This document shows positions 1 through 12,416 of a stretch of DNA of 64,000 nucleotides, in pieces. The stretch is taken from assembly GCA_026874595.1 (NCBI GenBank), contig CM049320.1:29994714-30058713 (forward strand), written 5' to 3'. The notes below the pieces were generated by a model. The model worked only from the letters and a program-made list of their open reading frames with translations. It had not been told where the DNA came from and made no database searches. Positions within the stretch are counted from its first letter, which is position 1, and each line of letters starts with the position of its first letter. The DNA is from Sipunculus nudus (lineage: Eukaryota > Annelida > Sipuncula > Golfingiida > Sipunculidae). The position numbers and the translations under genes were made by a program.

Positions 1-1020
1 ATCTTGTATTTCTGGAACCAGAACTTGATGAGCATTATCTCGCATGCAATATAAACGCACTGTGATATTTTTAATGGCAAAACAGACGCACGGAAAGGGT
101 ACTTTAAATTTAAAAATTCTAAACAGAATGTCTCATGCAAAGAAGTTACCAGGTTATAGATACGTCTGTATAAGCAGAGCAATCAATCAAGATGCATGAT
201 ATATCAGCCATCCAATAACCAAATTTATAATATTTTCTTGTGATACCATGTATATGCTAACGTAAAAGGAGATACCAATGATATAAAAATAAGTGTGAGA
301 AACAATGGGCCCTTGTCATAAAAAAATGGCACAGAGACGGTATTCTCTGCTCCTTCCACGGTCGGGGTCCAAGACAGCTACCAATATACAGGACAGTGAT
401 GTCTTTATTGATACACACAGTGGTTGTCTGTCAGTGAGAATAAATATCCCAGACGGGCTTGTTACTGGCCATATTCGACAGGTTTCCGAGATACGGTTAA
501 CACTCCCTCTGGGAAAAACTGAAAATACCTTGAGTTCAGGACAATGTTCATAGTGGTATCAGAAAAGCCACCATTTACGGCCACCTAACTGAGATACACT
601 TTTTATACACGTGCAAACAGCCATGTTACTATTCAGCTACCATTTCCTAAGGTAACGCATAAATACACTTTCGGTATTATCATGTGTTAATAGAGGTATA
701 AGTGAAGCCGCGTATATCATTTAAGGCCCCCTGAAAAGACATACACTTCTCAAATGCTGTCATGTTATTGGTCATATTAGGCAGGTCTGCATGGATTAGA
801 TAACTCTAGAATTCCTCATTATGGGATATTGTTTTTTTTTTTGTAACACAGAGTGTAATTATTCTAATTATGAAAAAGGTATTATCATTTTATTTCTATA
901 ATCGCAATGATTGCTGTCTAGGCCGCCCATTATCAGTGAGCAAATATGATAAACAACACAAGTGCTAAATATTTTCGCCTATTTGCAAACGTGAAGACAG
1001 ATGTTTGAAATATGAAACAG
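1..1020. other. AT-rich, no gene seen; faint direct repeat
   Basis: No convincing exon. The only structure is a degraded direct repeat: 458-505 resembles 762-805 (shared TGTTAYTGGYCATATT core followed by a CAGGT block), about 300 bp apart. An open frame at 305-553 crosses the first copy and is not recognised. Confidence 0.4.
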
Positions 1021-1081
1021 GCATGGTATACCGGTCCATTAGCCCCCCACCTTGGCTGTGCTCAAATTGAATTAACCCTCG

Positions 1082-1167
1082 ATGGCAGACAACGTTAACA
1101 TGTCATTACTCACTACTGAAGAGCGTCCAAGCGCTCCGATCAAACCAGCTGGTCACCTGAACACCAA
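1082..1167 (+). CDS. Possible first coding exon, product unknown
   Basis: An ATG frame begins at 1082, just after an in-frame TAA at 1073. It reads 28 codons starting MADNVNMSLLTTEERPSAPI, then stops two bases into the next codon at a strong donor (CAA|GTAAGT, GT at 1168-1169), giving a phase-2 intron. The segment is more GC-balanced than its surroundings and its codons are varied. A second in-frame ATG follows six codons later. I do not recognise the protein: no signal peptide or domain fits in 28 residues. No acceptor-plus-exon partner in the right phase could be assigned downstream, so if real the next exon lies across a long intron, possibly outside the window. A 28-codon frame ending at a good donor can arise by chance. 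Confidence 0.35.
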
Positions 1168-1496
1168 GTAAGTAATCAGTTAATGTATGTGTCCACCGGA
1201 TCTCGGAGAGTCCAAAAGTCCATGGCGGAGAAAATTAAGTTAGAAGTGCCTCATTTAATAACAAGGCACCAGTCGTGTGGATGCTAGCTCAGCTACGGAT
1301 GCGCCAGCCACGTTGACATGGGCTTCGTTTTGCCATTTCTCTGGTATCAGTAAAGTTTAGAGACGTTACTGTGATATAAAAAGGGTTGTCATATAACTGT
1401 AAGATTAGGTCTTTGTTCATATATTCATTATACAATTATATGGCCGCGTTAAAACACACACACGCACATATATATAAATAAATATATATATAAATA

Positions 1497-1502
<6 letters not shown>

Positions 1503-1575
<73 letters not shown>
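1503..1575. repeat. (TA)n microsatellite
   Basis: About 36 uninterrupted TA units, preceded by an impure TA/TAAA stretch from about 1466. The open frames across it (poly Ile-Tyr) are artefacts. Confidence 0.95.
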
Positions 1576-1579
<4 letters not shown>

Positions 1580-1599
1580 GTAAACAATACCACACGCAT

Positions 1600-2620
1600 T
1601 ACCTTATATCTTTTTAATGCATATACAGAAAGATTAACAAATGAGAGCTCCGGTGCTATAATAAAACGGGGACAAAAGCCAGATGAGATCCCTGAACCTG
1701 ATTTCTGTTATGTAAATATAGCTTGTGCCTCGTATCAAATTCGTTGTGGTTAACATATTCAGTTTCATGGTTAGTATTTTGCCTTTCCTGTTTAATTATC
1801 CATGCATGTAATAAAAATGAGAGATTTTTTAACGGGACCTCTGTTCATGATGACCTTTTCAAACCCTTCGTAACCGTGTCAAATTATGCCACTAACTACC
1901 AGGTCGTTGTCAGACACTTGGGAATATTTAACTCTCTTTTGGTGGTTTTCTGTGACAGCCTAAGTACACGAGGTTTTCTTGTTATTTGACTGTTTTATAT
2001 CTTCAAGTGCAGAGAAGTTAAGTAGCATATCTATCAAACATCCCCCAACAGTACTCATAATGAAACGAGTTCCATATTTGCTGCCACAACTTCGATAACA
2101 ATCACGGTAGAAGTTGAGGTTTTAATGTTTGTTAATGCACTACTTTTATTAATTCCCCTCTTCGCTTATATAGGTTTCCAAAAAGCAATCGGGGGAATGT
2201 AGACAGCTGCAGGCAGTTAATCGTTGAAATACCCGGCCCCATGTGTAGCGTTAAATAATTAGTTTTATGGCCTTTTGAAACATCTTTGAAATGAAGTTTA
2301 ATTTTCTACATGCTGGAGTATAAAAATGGTTTCTTGGGATATGAAGGCTCAGACTGCACCTGCAGTTGAATGAAAAAAAGCAGAATGATCAAGCTTAAAA
2401 ACATGGTAACTGTCCAGATCAAGTTCTACATATGGGTTAGGAATTAAAATCCCATATGTCCTCGTCATGTTTTAAATGACCTAATAAGCACTGGGGGACA
2501 GCAAAACACGATACAACACTCCGACAAATTATTGTTATAACAATGCCGGCTGTCGCAGTTGTGGACCAAAGGAACCTGATGGCTTGTCTCACATCTGGAA
2601 AATTAATTCATTTTTAAATT
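1600..2620. other. No gene seen
   Basis: AT-rich sequence. An 88-codon open frame at 1723-1989 lacks an ATG start and shows no recognisable domain; I treat it as chance. Confidence 0.4.
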
Positions 2621-2627
2621 CAGGTGA

Positions 2628-2745
2628 TGTAGGTCTCGAGCCCAGACCTGGACTGAAGTCCACTTTTTTAAGGACTCGTACCAGGACTTGGACTCGAGGG
2701 CCCTGGACCCGTACTTGCACTCAGACTCGTATATGGTATGGACTC
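2628..2745. repeat. Degenerate GGACTCG-type tandem repeat
   Basis: Variants of GGACTCG / GGACTTG / GACTCGT recur roughly every 6-12 bases, on + as GACTCG and partly inverted at the left end. The frame through it reads Arg-Thr repeats, a product of the repeat period and not evidence of a gene. Confidence 0.55.
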
Positions 2746-2749
2746 GACA

Positions 2750-3730
2750 ACATCACATGTAATTTTCATATCTTTGCGGTTCTGTTTTACGTTTACCGGC
2801 ATGTTAAAAGTAAAATAATGTTTTATCCCTCATCCCTCATTCTCTTTCCATCCCTTTCTTCTAGGCAATCTAAATATTCATTTGCGGATATAAAAACAGC
2901 AATGTATATTTGAAAATATGAAATATGCTTTTCTTGCGTTAGATATAGGTAATCTTATTATTCATTTGGAGATATAAGAACAACAAAATATTCTTAACAA
3001 TATAGAAATCCGAAATAGGTATTTAATAGGTAATACATAGTTGGACCACGTAGACAAGTTGGAAACTTTATTTTTTAGAACCTTAACAGTTGCTAAGTTG
3101 GCCAAAGTTTTCTCAGTTTTATTTTGCTCTCAAGTAACATATTAAATAACCATTAAACAATCTTTCAAGTGATCATACTGACAAGTTAAATGTCTAGAGG
3201 GTTTTGTTTGACTTCAGGTTTCAGGATATGTAGTCCGAAGCATGTTATGCGATATCCTGTTTGTTTTATTTTAATATATTTCAGAATTATTCTAATTTTA
3301 TATGTCATATAATGAAAATAACATTTTATTCGTACGAATAACAAAACTTCTGTAACCCACTTAAACTACTGCAATGCACAATGGTAATATCGGTAAAAGA
3401 GGGTTTCGCCATTTTCTTTTTTTAAACATACTCTTCTTATTAGTGTATTTTTTGTGATTTTGGTAACCATACTCAGATAAAAGTAACGCAAAATGACATT
3501 ATATTCAATGACCATGCAAAAAATATATTCATTGGTAAGATAAGACCATTTCCTTACCTAAAGTTCAACACAAAACGCAATCCAGACAGCGCAGGTGTGT
3601 CATAAAACGTCTTTACGTGTATGCCCACCTACGGATCAAGACTCAAATATAGAAACCTTTGTCTGAAGGTATCTTTGTCTCCAGCGGAGCACGCTTAAGG
3701 TGTATTGTGTGACTGTTCATAAAAGCTAAC
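2750..3730. other. No gene seen
   Basis: AT-rich sequence without an exon-like segment, inverted repeat or recognised repeat family. Confidence 0.4.
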
Positions 3731-3736
3731 CCTGAG

Positions 3737-3935
3737 GGGTGGGACGTTTCCTAGTGGTTAAGGCGTTAACTTCAAACTGAAGGTCCCCAGTTCAAACCTT
3801 GCCCGTGTCTCAATGGCATAATGGTGAAATCTCGTTAAAGTACCTATGAGATTCACTTTAATATATTATCGACAGGTAAAGACTTCTGGAATATTCCTCA
3901 TCCCGTGCATATAAAACCTGAAATCCAGAAGGCTT
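3737..3935 (+). mobile_element. tRNA-derived SINE-like element
   Basis: The first ~75 bases look like a decayed tRNA head: a box A-like block (CCTAGTGGTTAAGGCG, near 3753) and a box B-like block (CCAGTTCAAACC, near 3787) at tRNA-like spacing. The acceptor ends do not pair and the T stem is poor, so this is not a tRNA gene. The tail runs to roughly 3935; its end is uncertain because no second copy was found in the window. Confidence 0.5.
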
Positions 3936-3939
3936 AATA

Positions 3940-4335
3940 ATAACATATCATTCTTATCATGATGATACCTTCATCCAAATTCAATAGACATGCCACCAAG
4001 AGACCATGGACCTATCCTTAAAAAAACCCCAGCTAACTCTGCACTCCGTTTTAAGAACGAATAAAACCTATTGCTCTGTAACTGATCTATACTCGTGCAA
4101 GACACAACCTGAGAAGAATTCGTTTAACTAGATAAAAGCAGTCAGGGACCGCATACTTCCCTCCGCCGGAATGTTGGTCAGATTTCGGCGTGTGCTTGGG
4201 AAATATGCTAATTCCTGCCAAGCGAAATGGGTAGCACTGTTCGCGAACTGGATGGTTTTATCTGAAATTTATCATTTTATTTTCTTTAAAATGTTCAAGC
4301 GGCTGGAGCTCACTATCGGCAAAACTCTACTGAAA
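3940..4335. other. No gene seen
   Basis: A GC-richer patch at about 4140-4250 has no supported frame or splice pair. Confidence 0.35.
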
Positions 4336-4338
4336 ATA

Positions 4339-4805
4339 TAAAAGGGGCCAATCACCTAACTGAACTTTATAAACTAAAGGTAATCCTTCAGAGCTTTTAT
4401 AAAAATAGACCAGAAAACGTGGATATCACAGCACACTGGCTGCTTTTTTTTTGTTTATATCAACGTGTTTATAATATGTCAAAACAATACGCCAAAATAA
4501 TCAAAACAAAGTTAACAAGGGCATCTCAAAGCAAGCCAGATAAGCCAAAGCTTTGCAATTGGCGTTTTGCAACAAGTGACCCTTCTACCTCCGCATATAT
4601 GAAACTTACCACCTTAGGTTACATGTTTTAACTTTTGTCAATATTGCTGTGTTTATAAACATGTTTTTGATTAACAAGTTCACACAACCTTCACGAAGGC
4701 CTTATAAGAACTTTTCACAACCAAAATTACCCTTAGATCATTAATATATACACAGAGGAAATCACATAAATTCTGTTTCAAAAGGTAGGTGATTAGGCAT
4801 CTTTA
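4339..4805. mobile_element. Inverted-repeat MITE-like element (family M1, long form)
   Basis: Left end TAAAAGGGGCCAATCACCTA (4339-4358). Right end TAGGTGATTAGGCATCTTTA (4786-4805), whose reverse complement shares TAAA at the tip and AATCACCTA exactly. The first ~145 bp are shared with 33050-33196 (+) and 13947-14098 (-), and a right-end fragment lies at 10254-10275, so this is a dispersed family. The open frame at 4419-4631 is internal sequence and resembles no transposase. Superfamily not assigned. Confidence 0.65.
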
Positions 4806-6620
4806 AATATTGACGAAGTTCAATATTGACGCGCGCCGTCCTTTGAGATCCATTTTATTTTTGCTTATTTTGGCCTAATTGACTAGAATTTATTTATAAC
4901 TTAGAGACTGAAAAGTAGTTATGAAGTATTTGTCCAATCATATCATAGCAAAACATAACAGAATGTACAATGAAATATAAGTGTGAAATCAAGACATGCA
5001 TCCCAGTAAAAATTGGTTAATTAGCTGATGAGCCATGTCATCTGTTCTATGGGACCCTTATTTCTGGTATTATGATTACTTAATTAAATAGAGTTAATCT
5101 AAGAAACTAAACTTAACTCTATTCCCAATGTAATAGGGCAGTAAGCAGTCAAAGCCATAAAATTGTTAAGGTTTTAAAAAAAGCTGAGTGCATATAATTT
5201 ATGTACGTTTCTCAGTGCCTGAATTTACACGTACGCAACTATGCGCATCTTATCATTGATAAAAATGGAATGCTTTAAATCAAGTAGGGTATAACAATAT
5301 TTGTACGTTTTCACTTCACAAATGAATATATGCCCGAACGAAAAGGATTATAATAAAATGGATAACGCTTTAAGAGTAAATTAAAGGTAGGTTCAAATGT
5401 TTCAAGAAAAGCTTCAAGAAAGATTTTACAGAAAGAAGTTCTTTGCGTTCTTTGTCCTCTTTCCGTCAATCAGCATAATGGCCGGCTTTATCAGAGTGTG
5501 GATTGGAGACAGAATTGAAAATGTTACACAGGTGTACTGATAAAGAAGCATTTTATTAGTCGGGACAAAGCCAACAAACGCACTTCTAGAGCCAAAAGGG
5601 AGGACACCAATAGAATCAGAGAACCGCTTCAATATATTCTTGTGCGAAAGCAGAAAATATTCTCTCCAGCAGCACTATTATTACCGGTTCATTTGATTTA
5701 AAGTTACAATGAAGTTTAGTTTTAAGAAAAAGTGAATTTCGTTATCGTTAAGTTTTAAGGAAATGTGAGTTTTGTGATCGCTCAGGCATTGGACAAAGGA
5801 AGGTGTCATGTTAAGCGGGTGTTATTTTATCTGCTCATAAATTTTGTATTCATTTTCCATTTGAAATATTTTTAAATATATTTGTATGCTCAATTACTGA
5901 GTTGGTTATAAAATTATGGAATTATATCATATTGCACTGTGACATGTTTCCTAAATAGAATATTATGAAATTACCCGGATTTTTGTATAGATCAAAAACC
6001 CTTATCCATTTACAATTCTCCCTCCTTAACGTAAATTATCTCGAGACCATAAATCAGATTGTGAACGTACAATATTAAAGTTTAAAAGTGAAGTTTAAAG
6101 TCATCTGGTAGTTTCATCAAATCAGTAGACCATAAACAATTTCTTGAGGAGTCTCATTGACACTCTCGCTTACCACTACTCAATGCCATCAGTAAGTAAA
6201 TAGTATCAATATTAGAAAACTGTCGGAGGCAGCCTCACCAAATCCATGAGATTACAGGATGTTGATGACATTAATAATAATGAGCTATGTAAACCGAGAG
6301 GAAATCATGGTTTAACAACTCGATGGAAGCATCACAGGTCATCTCTTGCAGACAGAATGGGACATTGACAAATTCCAGTGAAAAATAACTGCCCCCAGTC
6401 TTGCAATAGTACAGAATATATAATTTTAAAGTGATCTATCGAGATAACCACCAACATGTCGCATGCATTATTTTTAATAATTGCTGAAAAGACAAACCAA
6501 ATAAATCAGATAGCACGTCAGTTTTAAAAGGAACAAGTGGTTTAAATTTCGGAGGTGATCCGGAAAACCGTCTTGATTCAGGATTTTATAAATCGTAATA
6601 TGCCTATTTCTGGCAATGCT
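4806..6620. other. No gene seen
   Basis: AT-rich. The stretch 5410-5640 is more balanced and carries a 68-codon minus-strand frame, but no splice sites or domain support it. Confidence 0.35.
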
Positions 6621-6623
6621 ATA

Positions 6624-6660
6624 TAGCGGAGGTCTGCGCTCTCTGAGTGCTTTTCTAGTT
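6624..6660 (+). repeat. End fragment of GCGGAGG repeat family
   Basis: Contains GCGGAGGTCTGCGCTCTCTG followed by a CTAGTT terminus, the same 3' block found at 21560-21600, 18340-18386 and 33310-33360, and inverted at 15600 and 56130. Confidence 0.6.
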
Positions 6661-6697
6661 TTACAATACCAGGCCTGTTAATGCAGTTCTCCAGAGT

Positions 6698-6700
<3 letters not shown>

Positions 6701-6732
<32 letters not shown>
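6701..6732. repeat. (TA)n microsatellite
   Basis: Sixteen TA units. Confidence 0.95.
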
Positions 6733-6735
<3 letters not shown>

Positions 6736-7740
6736 TATGTCCTTTGTTCCACCATGTCTATGGGATGAAGCCGATTTCAATGGAACAAAGACTTTATACC
6801 TACCCCTGTATTCTAACGTTGCTCCTGTCATTCCATTACCTGCATCTTATGGCTTAGCGGTACCGGGCCACAGCGACAGATCTCACATGTATTATGGATA
6901 TCTCTATAGACTGAAACTGCATATCAAGGGCTGTGCGTGCAATTCCCTGAGCATGGGATAAATTTACCAGCCGAGGCGTAACAAATCTGACAGCCGGCAA
7001 GCCTTAGCCGCGTAAAGCCATCCTCTGGTTGTATATAACACAGCTGTCTGTGGATATAGGTAACCCTTCAGGAATTATGTAGAGGAAAGCTGTCAACATC
7101 CGTTTATCCGTAATACAAATAAAAAATACAAATATATATCTCACTATTCTTACTTAATCGTTTTGAAAAACCTGTTTCTTAAAAAAAAGTATGAACATAG
7201 GCGAAGAGAAAATCTAGAAAACAACCATGCTTTAAAATGCTACCTCTTGATATCCTTTTTCAAAGGTATTCTTCGCTTTTCCAAGAATTTCCTTCTGATA
7301 TAGAAGATGCCTGGGTCAAGAAGCACATAATACAAGAAAGAATTTTTAATTAAAGCATAGATAATTAATAATATATTTTTCATAGTAGCTTTGATGTTCC
7401 AATGATTCAATTCCTTTAAATGGCCCCTTTTTCTATAATCACTAGGATATATTTAGCATAATACACTATGCCAGCTGGTCTCAATGATGCCAGTGATAAA
7501 ATGTGATATCAAACAAACATCTTATGACCAATTTGATCACTATTTTTAAATTTATCAGTATATACCATTCGGGTACAAAATGTTTTGGCCTTTGAATTCG
7601 CAACATGGCTGTCCGTGATAAATATATATATATATATAAGTTAAAGGCTGGTCATCGCCAGTCTTTGAAATACATGCATGTCACTTATTTATCTAGTACG
7701 TTCCTCAGTATCTTAGATAGGAAATTTTCCTGTCTATAAT
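6733..7740. other. Unassigned; one unrecognised open frame
   Basis: An ATG frame at 6731-6961 (76 codons, fairly balanced composition) follows the TA array but has no recognised domain, and no splice-site pair defines an exon. A short (TA)n lies at 7620-7639. The rest is AT-rich and featureless. Confidence 0.3.
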
Positions 7741-7746
7741 TGATGC

Positions 7747-7944
7747 TATATTTCGGAGCCTGGGAGACGACATGGTCAGAATATCTATAAATCCGTGCGC
7801 ATGGGTTTGTTGTCCGTATACATGAATTACTAATAAGTCTGCCTATAAGTCTGCCATCTTGAATAGCCTCGGTTTAGTAATCGTAATCTTGGGCGAGGAT
7901 TAATTAATTTATTGACCATGTCGTCTCCCGGGCTCCGTACTATA
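7747..7944. mobile_element. 198-bp element with 32-bp terminal inverted repeats
   Basis: Arms 7747-7778 and 7913-7944 are inverted copies matching at 29 of 32 positions; both contain CGGAGCC[T/C]GGGAGACGACATG. The termini are TATA-rich, so the true end and any TA target duplication cannot be fixed. The 134-bp interior has no reading frame of note. Size and structure suggest a MITE of unassigned superfamily. Confidence 0.7.
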
Positions 7945-9940
7945 TTGACAGTGGGGTAATTATCTTGGACCTGTCTTGGTATTTTTATGATACGTTAAGT
8001 GTTGCAGGCTTTTTTTTGTTTTTTGGTTATCATGTGTATATAGCAATACAATTGTTATCTGCACGATGCAAGCCTGGCACCTAGTTTTCTGTTATAGGCG
8101 TCTGCTAGTGCTAATTGTATATGATTGATACATTACTGTTGTAATATACACTGAATTAAACGCGACATTTTTGTTTGGGTGTAATCATTTATAAGACTCA
8201 TTTATTTATTGTCATGATGGTTGTGAAATGTTAAAGATTCAATTTCGTATGTCTGTTATGCCTGTGTATGGTGTTAGGAGCTAACACTGGGCACATATTA
8301 TAAACGGTCACGAATCGGTTTCTGAATATATTGTATACTTAGGGTAGCATGGCTCGCTGTCCTTGCTGCTGCAGTGTGTGATTATCACATAGTTATTACA
8401 TATATCAAGTTCAAAGTGTTACTTTTTTTGTCTGACACGATGAGAAATATATTTCTTCTGTATATGCGGAATTGGTGGAATTGATACCACATTTGTTTCC
8501 TGTTGTGATTATTAAGGCTCGCTTTTTCACCTGGATATAATTTAAGTGATTCTTGATTACTCTTGGTAGATATTGTTGACTTCTGGGTATTTCCTGCTAA
8601 GAAACGTTTTCATAATGCCTCATTGACTGATGCGTGAGCTCATTCATTAGTATAGGAAGATGTGTATATTATGGAGAATAGCTTGACAATACCACGATAT
8701 CGTTATATTCAGGCCTTATTAAAATAAACTGATAGGGGCCTGCGTGTCATGATACAAGTAATAAAAGAACATCCATTCCAGGGGTCGAATCATATATATG
8801 CTGCGTGGTAGTATTCGACATCAGAGGCCTATATGGTCGTGATCATTTGGTTAATATAGAAGAAAAAATTGTCGCACAAAATTTGTGGTGGTAAACCTTT
8901 CGGCGAGAATTGAAGTTTGATGCAGTTTCAGCTTCCGCAGCTTCGCTGAAAAGCCGACATGATGGTCGATAAATAATTTCAAACCAGTCTCGTAATCAAC
9001 AACTGCTGCATGAATCCACGTGAGTCAGCGTAAGTTTAATATCTAAGATTTTTCCCAACAGATTAACGTCACTTTTTCTGATACCTCAGGAATTACAGTC
9101 TGACAAGCAGACGAAAAGTACTGTTAGAAATTGCGTGCACATCTACCAATACTAGAATTGATCAGAACCCTATAGCTTGTACTGCCACCTCAACGCCTTC
9201 AGTCGACTTTACTTAATGTATACGTCGTATATTAGAATAGGCCTTTTAAGTCCATTACATACTTTTTGTTCCCACGATAACAATTTTAAAGGGACAAAAA
9301 AAGAGGTAAAATTATACCAATACTTTCACGAGGAGTTCACTTTTCCTAGACCTTTGAGCCCATATGTGAGTTTAATGTAACAGAACATTTATAATTTATG
9401 TATACTTAGCTAATATTTGTCATTGTCATATTCTCGTTTGCATATTGTTGTATATGTTTATTGAGTGTACAATAATTTTAGACTTCAATGTAGGTATTCC
9501 CTTACTAATAATGTATTTATCTTCATGCTATATGTTCAGCATTTAACATTTTAATTCTATATGTGTTCCATATTCAACGTTCTCGCTCACTCATCCCTAA
9601 AGAGAATCCTCTCGGCAGACTTGCATTTTCGGCTGCTCTCTCACTGCTATGCAGTGCTGTGGGACATGGCGTTGCCGCTACCTCATTGCGAGTTTGTCAA
9701 GTTGGGTTAATTTAGGATGAGTGTAGCAAATTTGCCTTTTATGTGTATACAATTGAATTGTTCACTGGACCCGGAACCCTATTGAAAATCAGCATTTTGT
9801 GTTGAATAGGCCATCCTGGTAAAATATCTTTGAAGTAAAAATAAATAAATTTCCACAATTTTTTCCAAGCAAAACCATCCCAGCACATATTCTCGGTACT
9901 CTACTGCAGTTGTTTGACACTTTGTTATGGTTCTGCATGT
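7945..9940. other. No gene seen
   Basis: Mostly AT-rich single-copy-looking sequence. GC rises locally near 8890-8980 and 9590-9700 without a supported exon or repeat. Confidence 0.35.
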
Positions 9941-9943
9941 CAG

Positions 9944-10240
9944 TAAACACAGTCCACATTTGTTTGTATACGATAAGAAGGCCGTGTTCGGAACTCCGAC
10001 TTGGCGAATGCGTTAATGACCCCAAACAAGGAGTAGCATGAACATGAACGTGTACAGTTGTGATACATCTAATGTCAACTTGAAAAGAAGACGCAGGTGG
10101 CGTTTGCTCTGTGTTTATGTTGGCAGCAGTAATCATGCCCGGTCCACTATTTTAACACTTGAGTACGGGAATATGCCAGTAGGCCAATATTTTGCAGGTC
10201 CTTTTCATTTCAAAGAGAAGGCGCTATTTTTCCTGTTAAT
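9944..10240 (+). repeat. Dispersed repeat, copy 1 of 2
   Basis: Shares blocks in the same order with 34628-34930: AAACACAGTCCAC at the left, an AGAAGGCCG block, CTGTGTTTATGTTG, GCCCGGTCCACT, then CAATATTTTG. Divergence is high. The 115-codon minus-strand frame over it is not conserved in the other copy, so it is not a gene. Confidence 0.5.
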
Positions 10241-10253
10241 TCAACATGCTTTG

Positions 10254-10275
10254 TAGGTGATTAGGTCCCTTTAAA
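10254..10275 (-). mobile_element. Terminal fragment of family M1
   Basis: TAGGTGATTAGGTCCCTTTA matches the right terminus at 4786-4805 in length and sequence. No left partner was found nearby, so it is a solo end. Confidence 0.5.
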
Positions 10276-10279
10276 CGTG

Positions 10280-12380
10280 GCTATGTTTGATCCATGCTTG
10301 CCTTTCCTTTTATCTGGCTGGCTTTGAAGTATATAAGATATCTCTTAGCTTAATGAAATACAGAAGACGATGCGTGGTGCGTTCCTCGACGCCCAAAACT
10401 TAGCGATAATTGGGAATCGGATATAGGGTGTACGACCAGGGAGATTATGTAGAGGTAAAAGATAAATATCTGGTGCAAATCTGTGACAAGGAGTTATATT
10501 GTTCCCAAAGGTCAGCCATATTAGATATTCAGCTGAAACATGAACAGAAGAAAGTGGAAAAAAACTTAAATCGATGGTTTAGCTAGGAAAACCCTTCTGC
10601 AAGAAAATGATGCAAATATTGATATGGGAATAAACTCACCAACCCTTTAAACCTTCCCTTGCTAGAGCGGTAGGCTTAATGATTGATAAAAATGATTAAA
10701 GCTTCATATAAATTCAATCAACATTTTAATTTTATTCGTATCAAATTCTAGCCTGAGCTGACATATCCGCTTACGAAGTACGAGCTCATGTGATGATCTG
10801 TCCTCGCTGGTGATGTGATTTAGACACTATAGGAGATCTGTCTGCTTTCTATATCGAACCGGCTGACAGACAACTAACAACATTGATTACACTTCACGCA
10901 GACGCTGAATATGAGGTCATCTTAAAGGTCACATCCGGCATTAGTGACGATGGTCATTAAAACCTCAGGTCATCTAGGTTGAAACATTCCATCTTAAGTG
11001 CAGTTGTCCTCCCGCGTAGGAATCCCAGGAATTAATATTTGCACACGATACAGTCAGGCGACTTGAATAAGACTGGTCTGAATGCCAAGATTATTGCAGT
11101 AGGAAATATGGCATTTTATTAATGGGAGTAATAATGCCACCAACGCCGTCAGACACTATTTTAAATGTAAAAGCAATTGTTACATCGTCGGACAGTGCCG
11201 GCACTCATCATTAACGTGTACCAGCTATTCCCAATGTTGATTTTGGTTTCATAAAGGTCACAACAGCCGGTTTTAATTATTTTACTTTCACTCGTGAACC
11301 CCAGGTAGGGTTAGATGAGACAATATGGTCCTTGTGTAAAAAGGTAAATGTGATTTTAACGTTGGCAGCCTTATACAATGCTTGCTCTGAAAGTCTTTGT
11401 TAAAGCTCTTCTTCTAAATTAGAAATATATAACTCCTGTGGCAATCCAATATGCAGAAAGGATTATCGTCCTATGCTTCCTACCTCACCGTATTCTGTTC
11501 CAAAACTTTTAACTTTTTACCCTGGGTGAAATTATTTGCAGATGTTTGCAAACAATTCTTCATGTTAGAAGCGTAACAATGCGCCAAAAACAATATATGC
11601 GGAAAGCTATTTTCAAATAAGAGTCATTTCTAATAACAAGATGCTCAATTTTCTTATCCTAAGTTTTCTCATTGTAACACTTGGATAGTTTCCATATTTT
11701 TGACGATACCACTTAGCTGTATTCAAATTTTTATTAAAAGCGTCGGTTGATGATACATTTAGAAAATCCGAAATATTGACCAAAAAAAATATTCCACTTG
11801 CTTTCACAGCATTTGTTCAGTCAGTGGATAGACTGCATTCATGATAATATGGGGCAGAGATGTGTAATTTTACCTTTTAAGTGATTGTAACGTGATTACC
11901 TTAAGTGTCGTATAAATTACTAAAATGCCACTTACGCGAAATGGCTCATATTTAACCAAGCCAACACATTTGATTGACAGGAAAATGTACTTTCGTTAAG
12001 TATAGATCTAAACGAAGCGGTTTGTACACATGCTTTGACGGCTAATGGCTTGATTGCATGCCGTAACAGCTTTCATGAAATAAAATGCTTTTGCTTGTAC
12101 CAGTATTTTTCGGGATAGAAAAATCATTAGTGCATTTACCATGAAAGTTTTACATTGAAACCATCAAATATGGGAGGACCTGATATTCATAGATACTATG
12201 GTGGCTAAGAAAAAGGGCTTCAGACGTTTGTAAGGGTTGGAGGCCTAACCCCAAAACAGTTCACGCGTTCTGATGTCAATAGATTAATATATATATTAAT
12301 GTTTCTAACCACATTCACCTGATGATCGGGTCGCATCCCGTGAAACAGTCTGTTGTGAATTAACAGTGTTGTTTTTCTTC
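10280..12380. other. No gene; possible nuclear-receptor half-site cluster
   Basis: Unassigned sequence. At 10915-10970 three AGGTCA half-sites occur on one strand (the first two spaced by 6) plus one TGGTCA. These match the known half-site, but such 6-mers are frequent by chance. Confidence 0.25.
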
Positions 12381-12385
12381 AGAGT

Positions 12386-12403
12386 TATATATATATATAT
12401 ATA
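12386..12403. repeat. Short (TA)n
   Basis: Nine TA units just upstream of the hairpin at 12417-12492. Confidence 0.9.
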
Positions 12404-12416
12404 ATGTAGACAAAGA

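Noticed and set aside
1417-1599. 60-codon minus frame of Ile-Tyr repeats (and similar frames at 12480, 13669, 36950-37519, 40241, 53270 and 61542-61992)
   Set aside because: They are translations of (TA)n arrays.
9789-10136. 115-codon minus-strand frame
   Set aside because: It overlaps a dispersed repeat whose second copy (34.6 kb) is not open in the same way.
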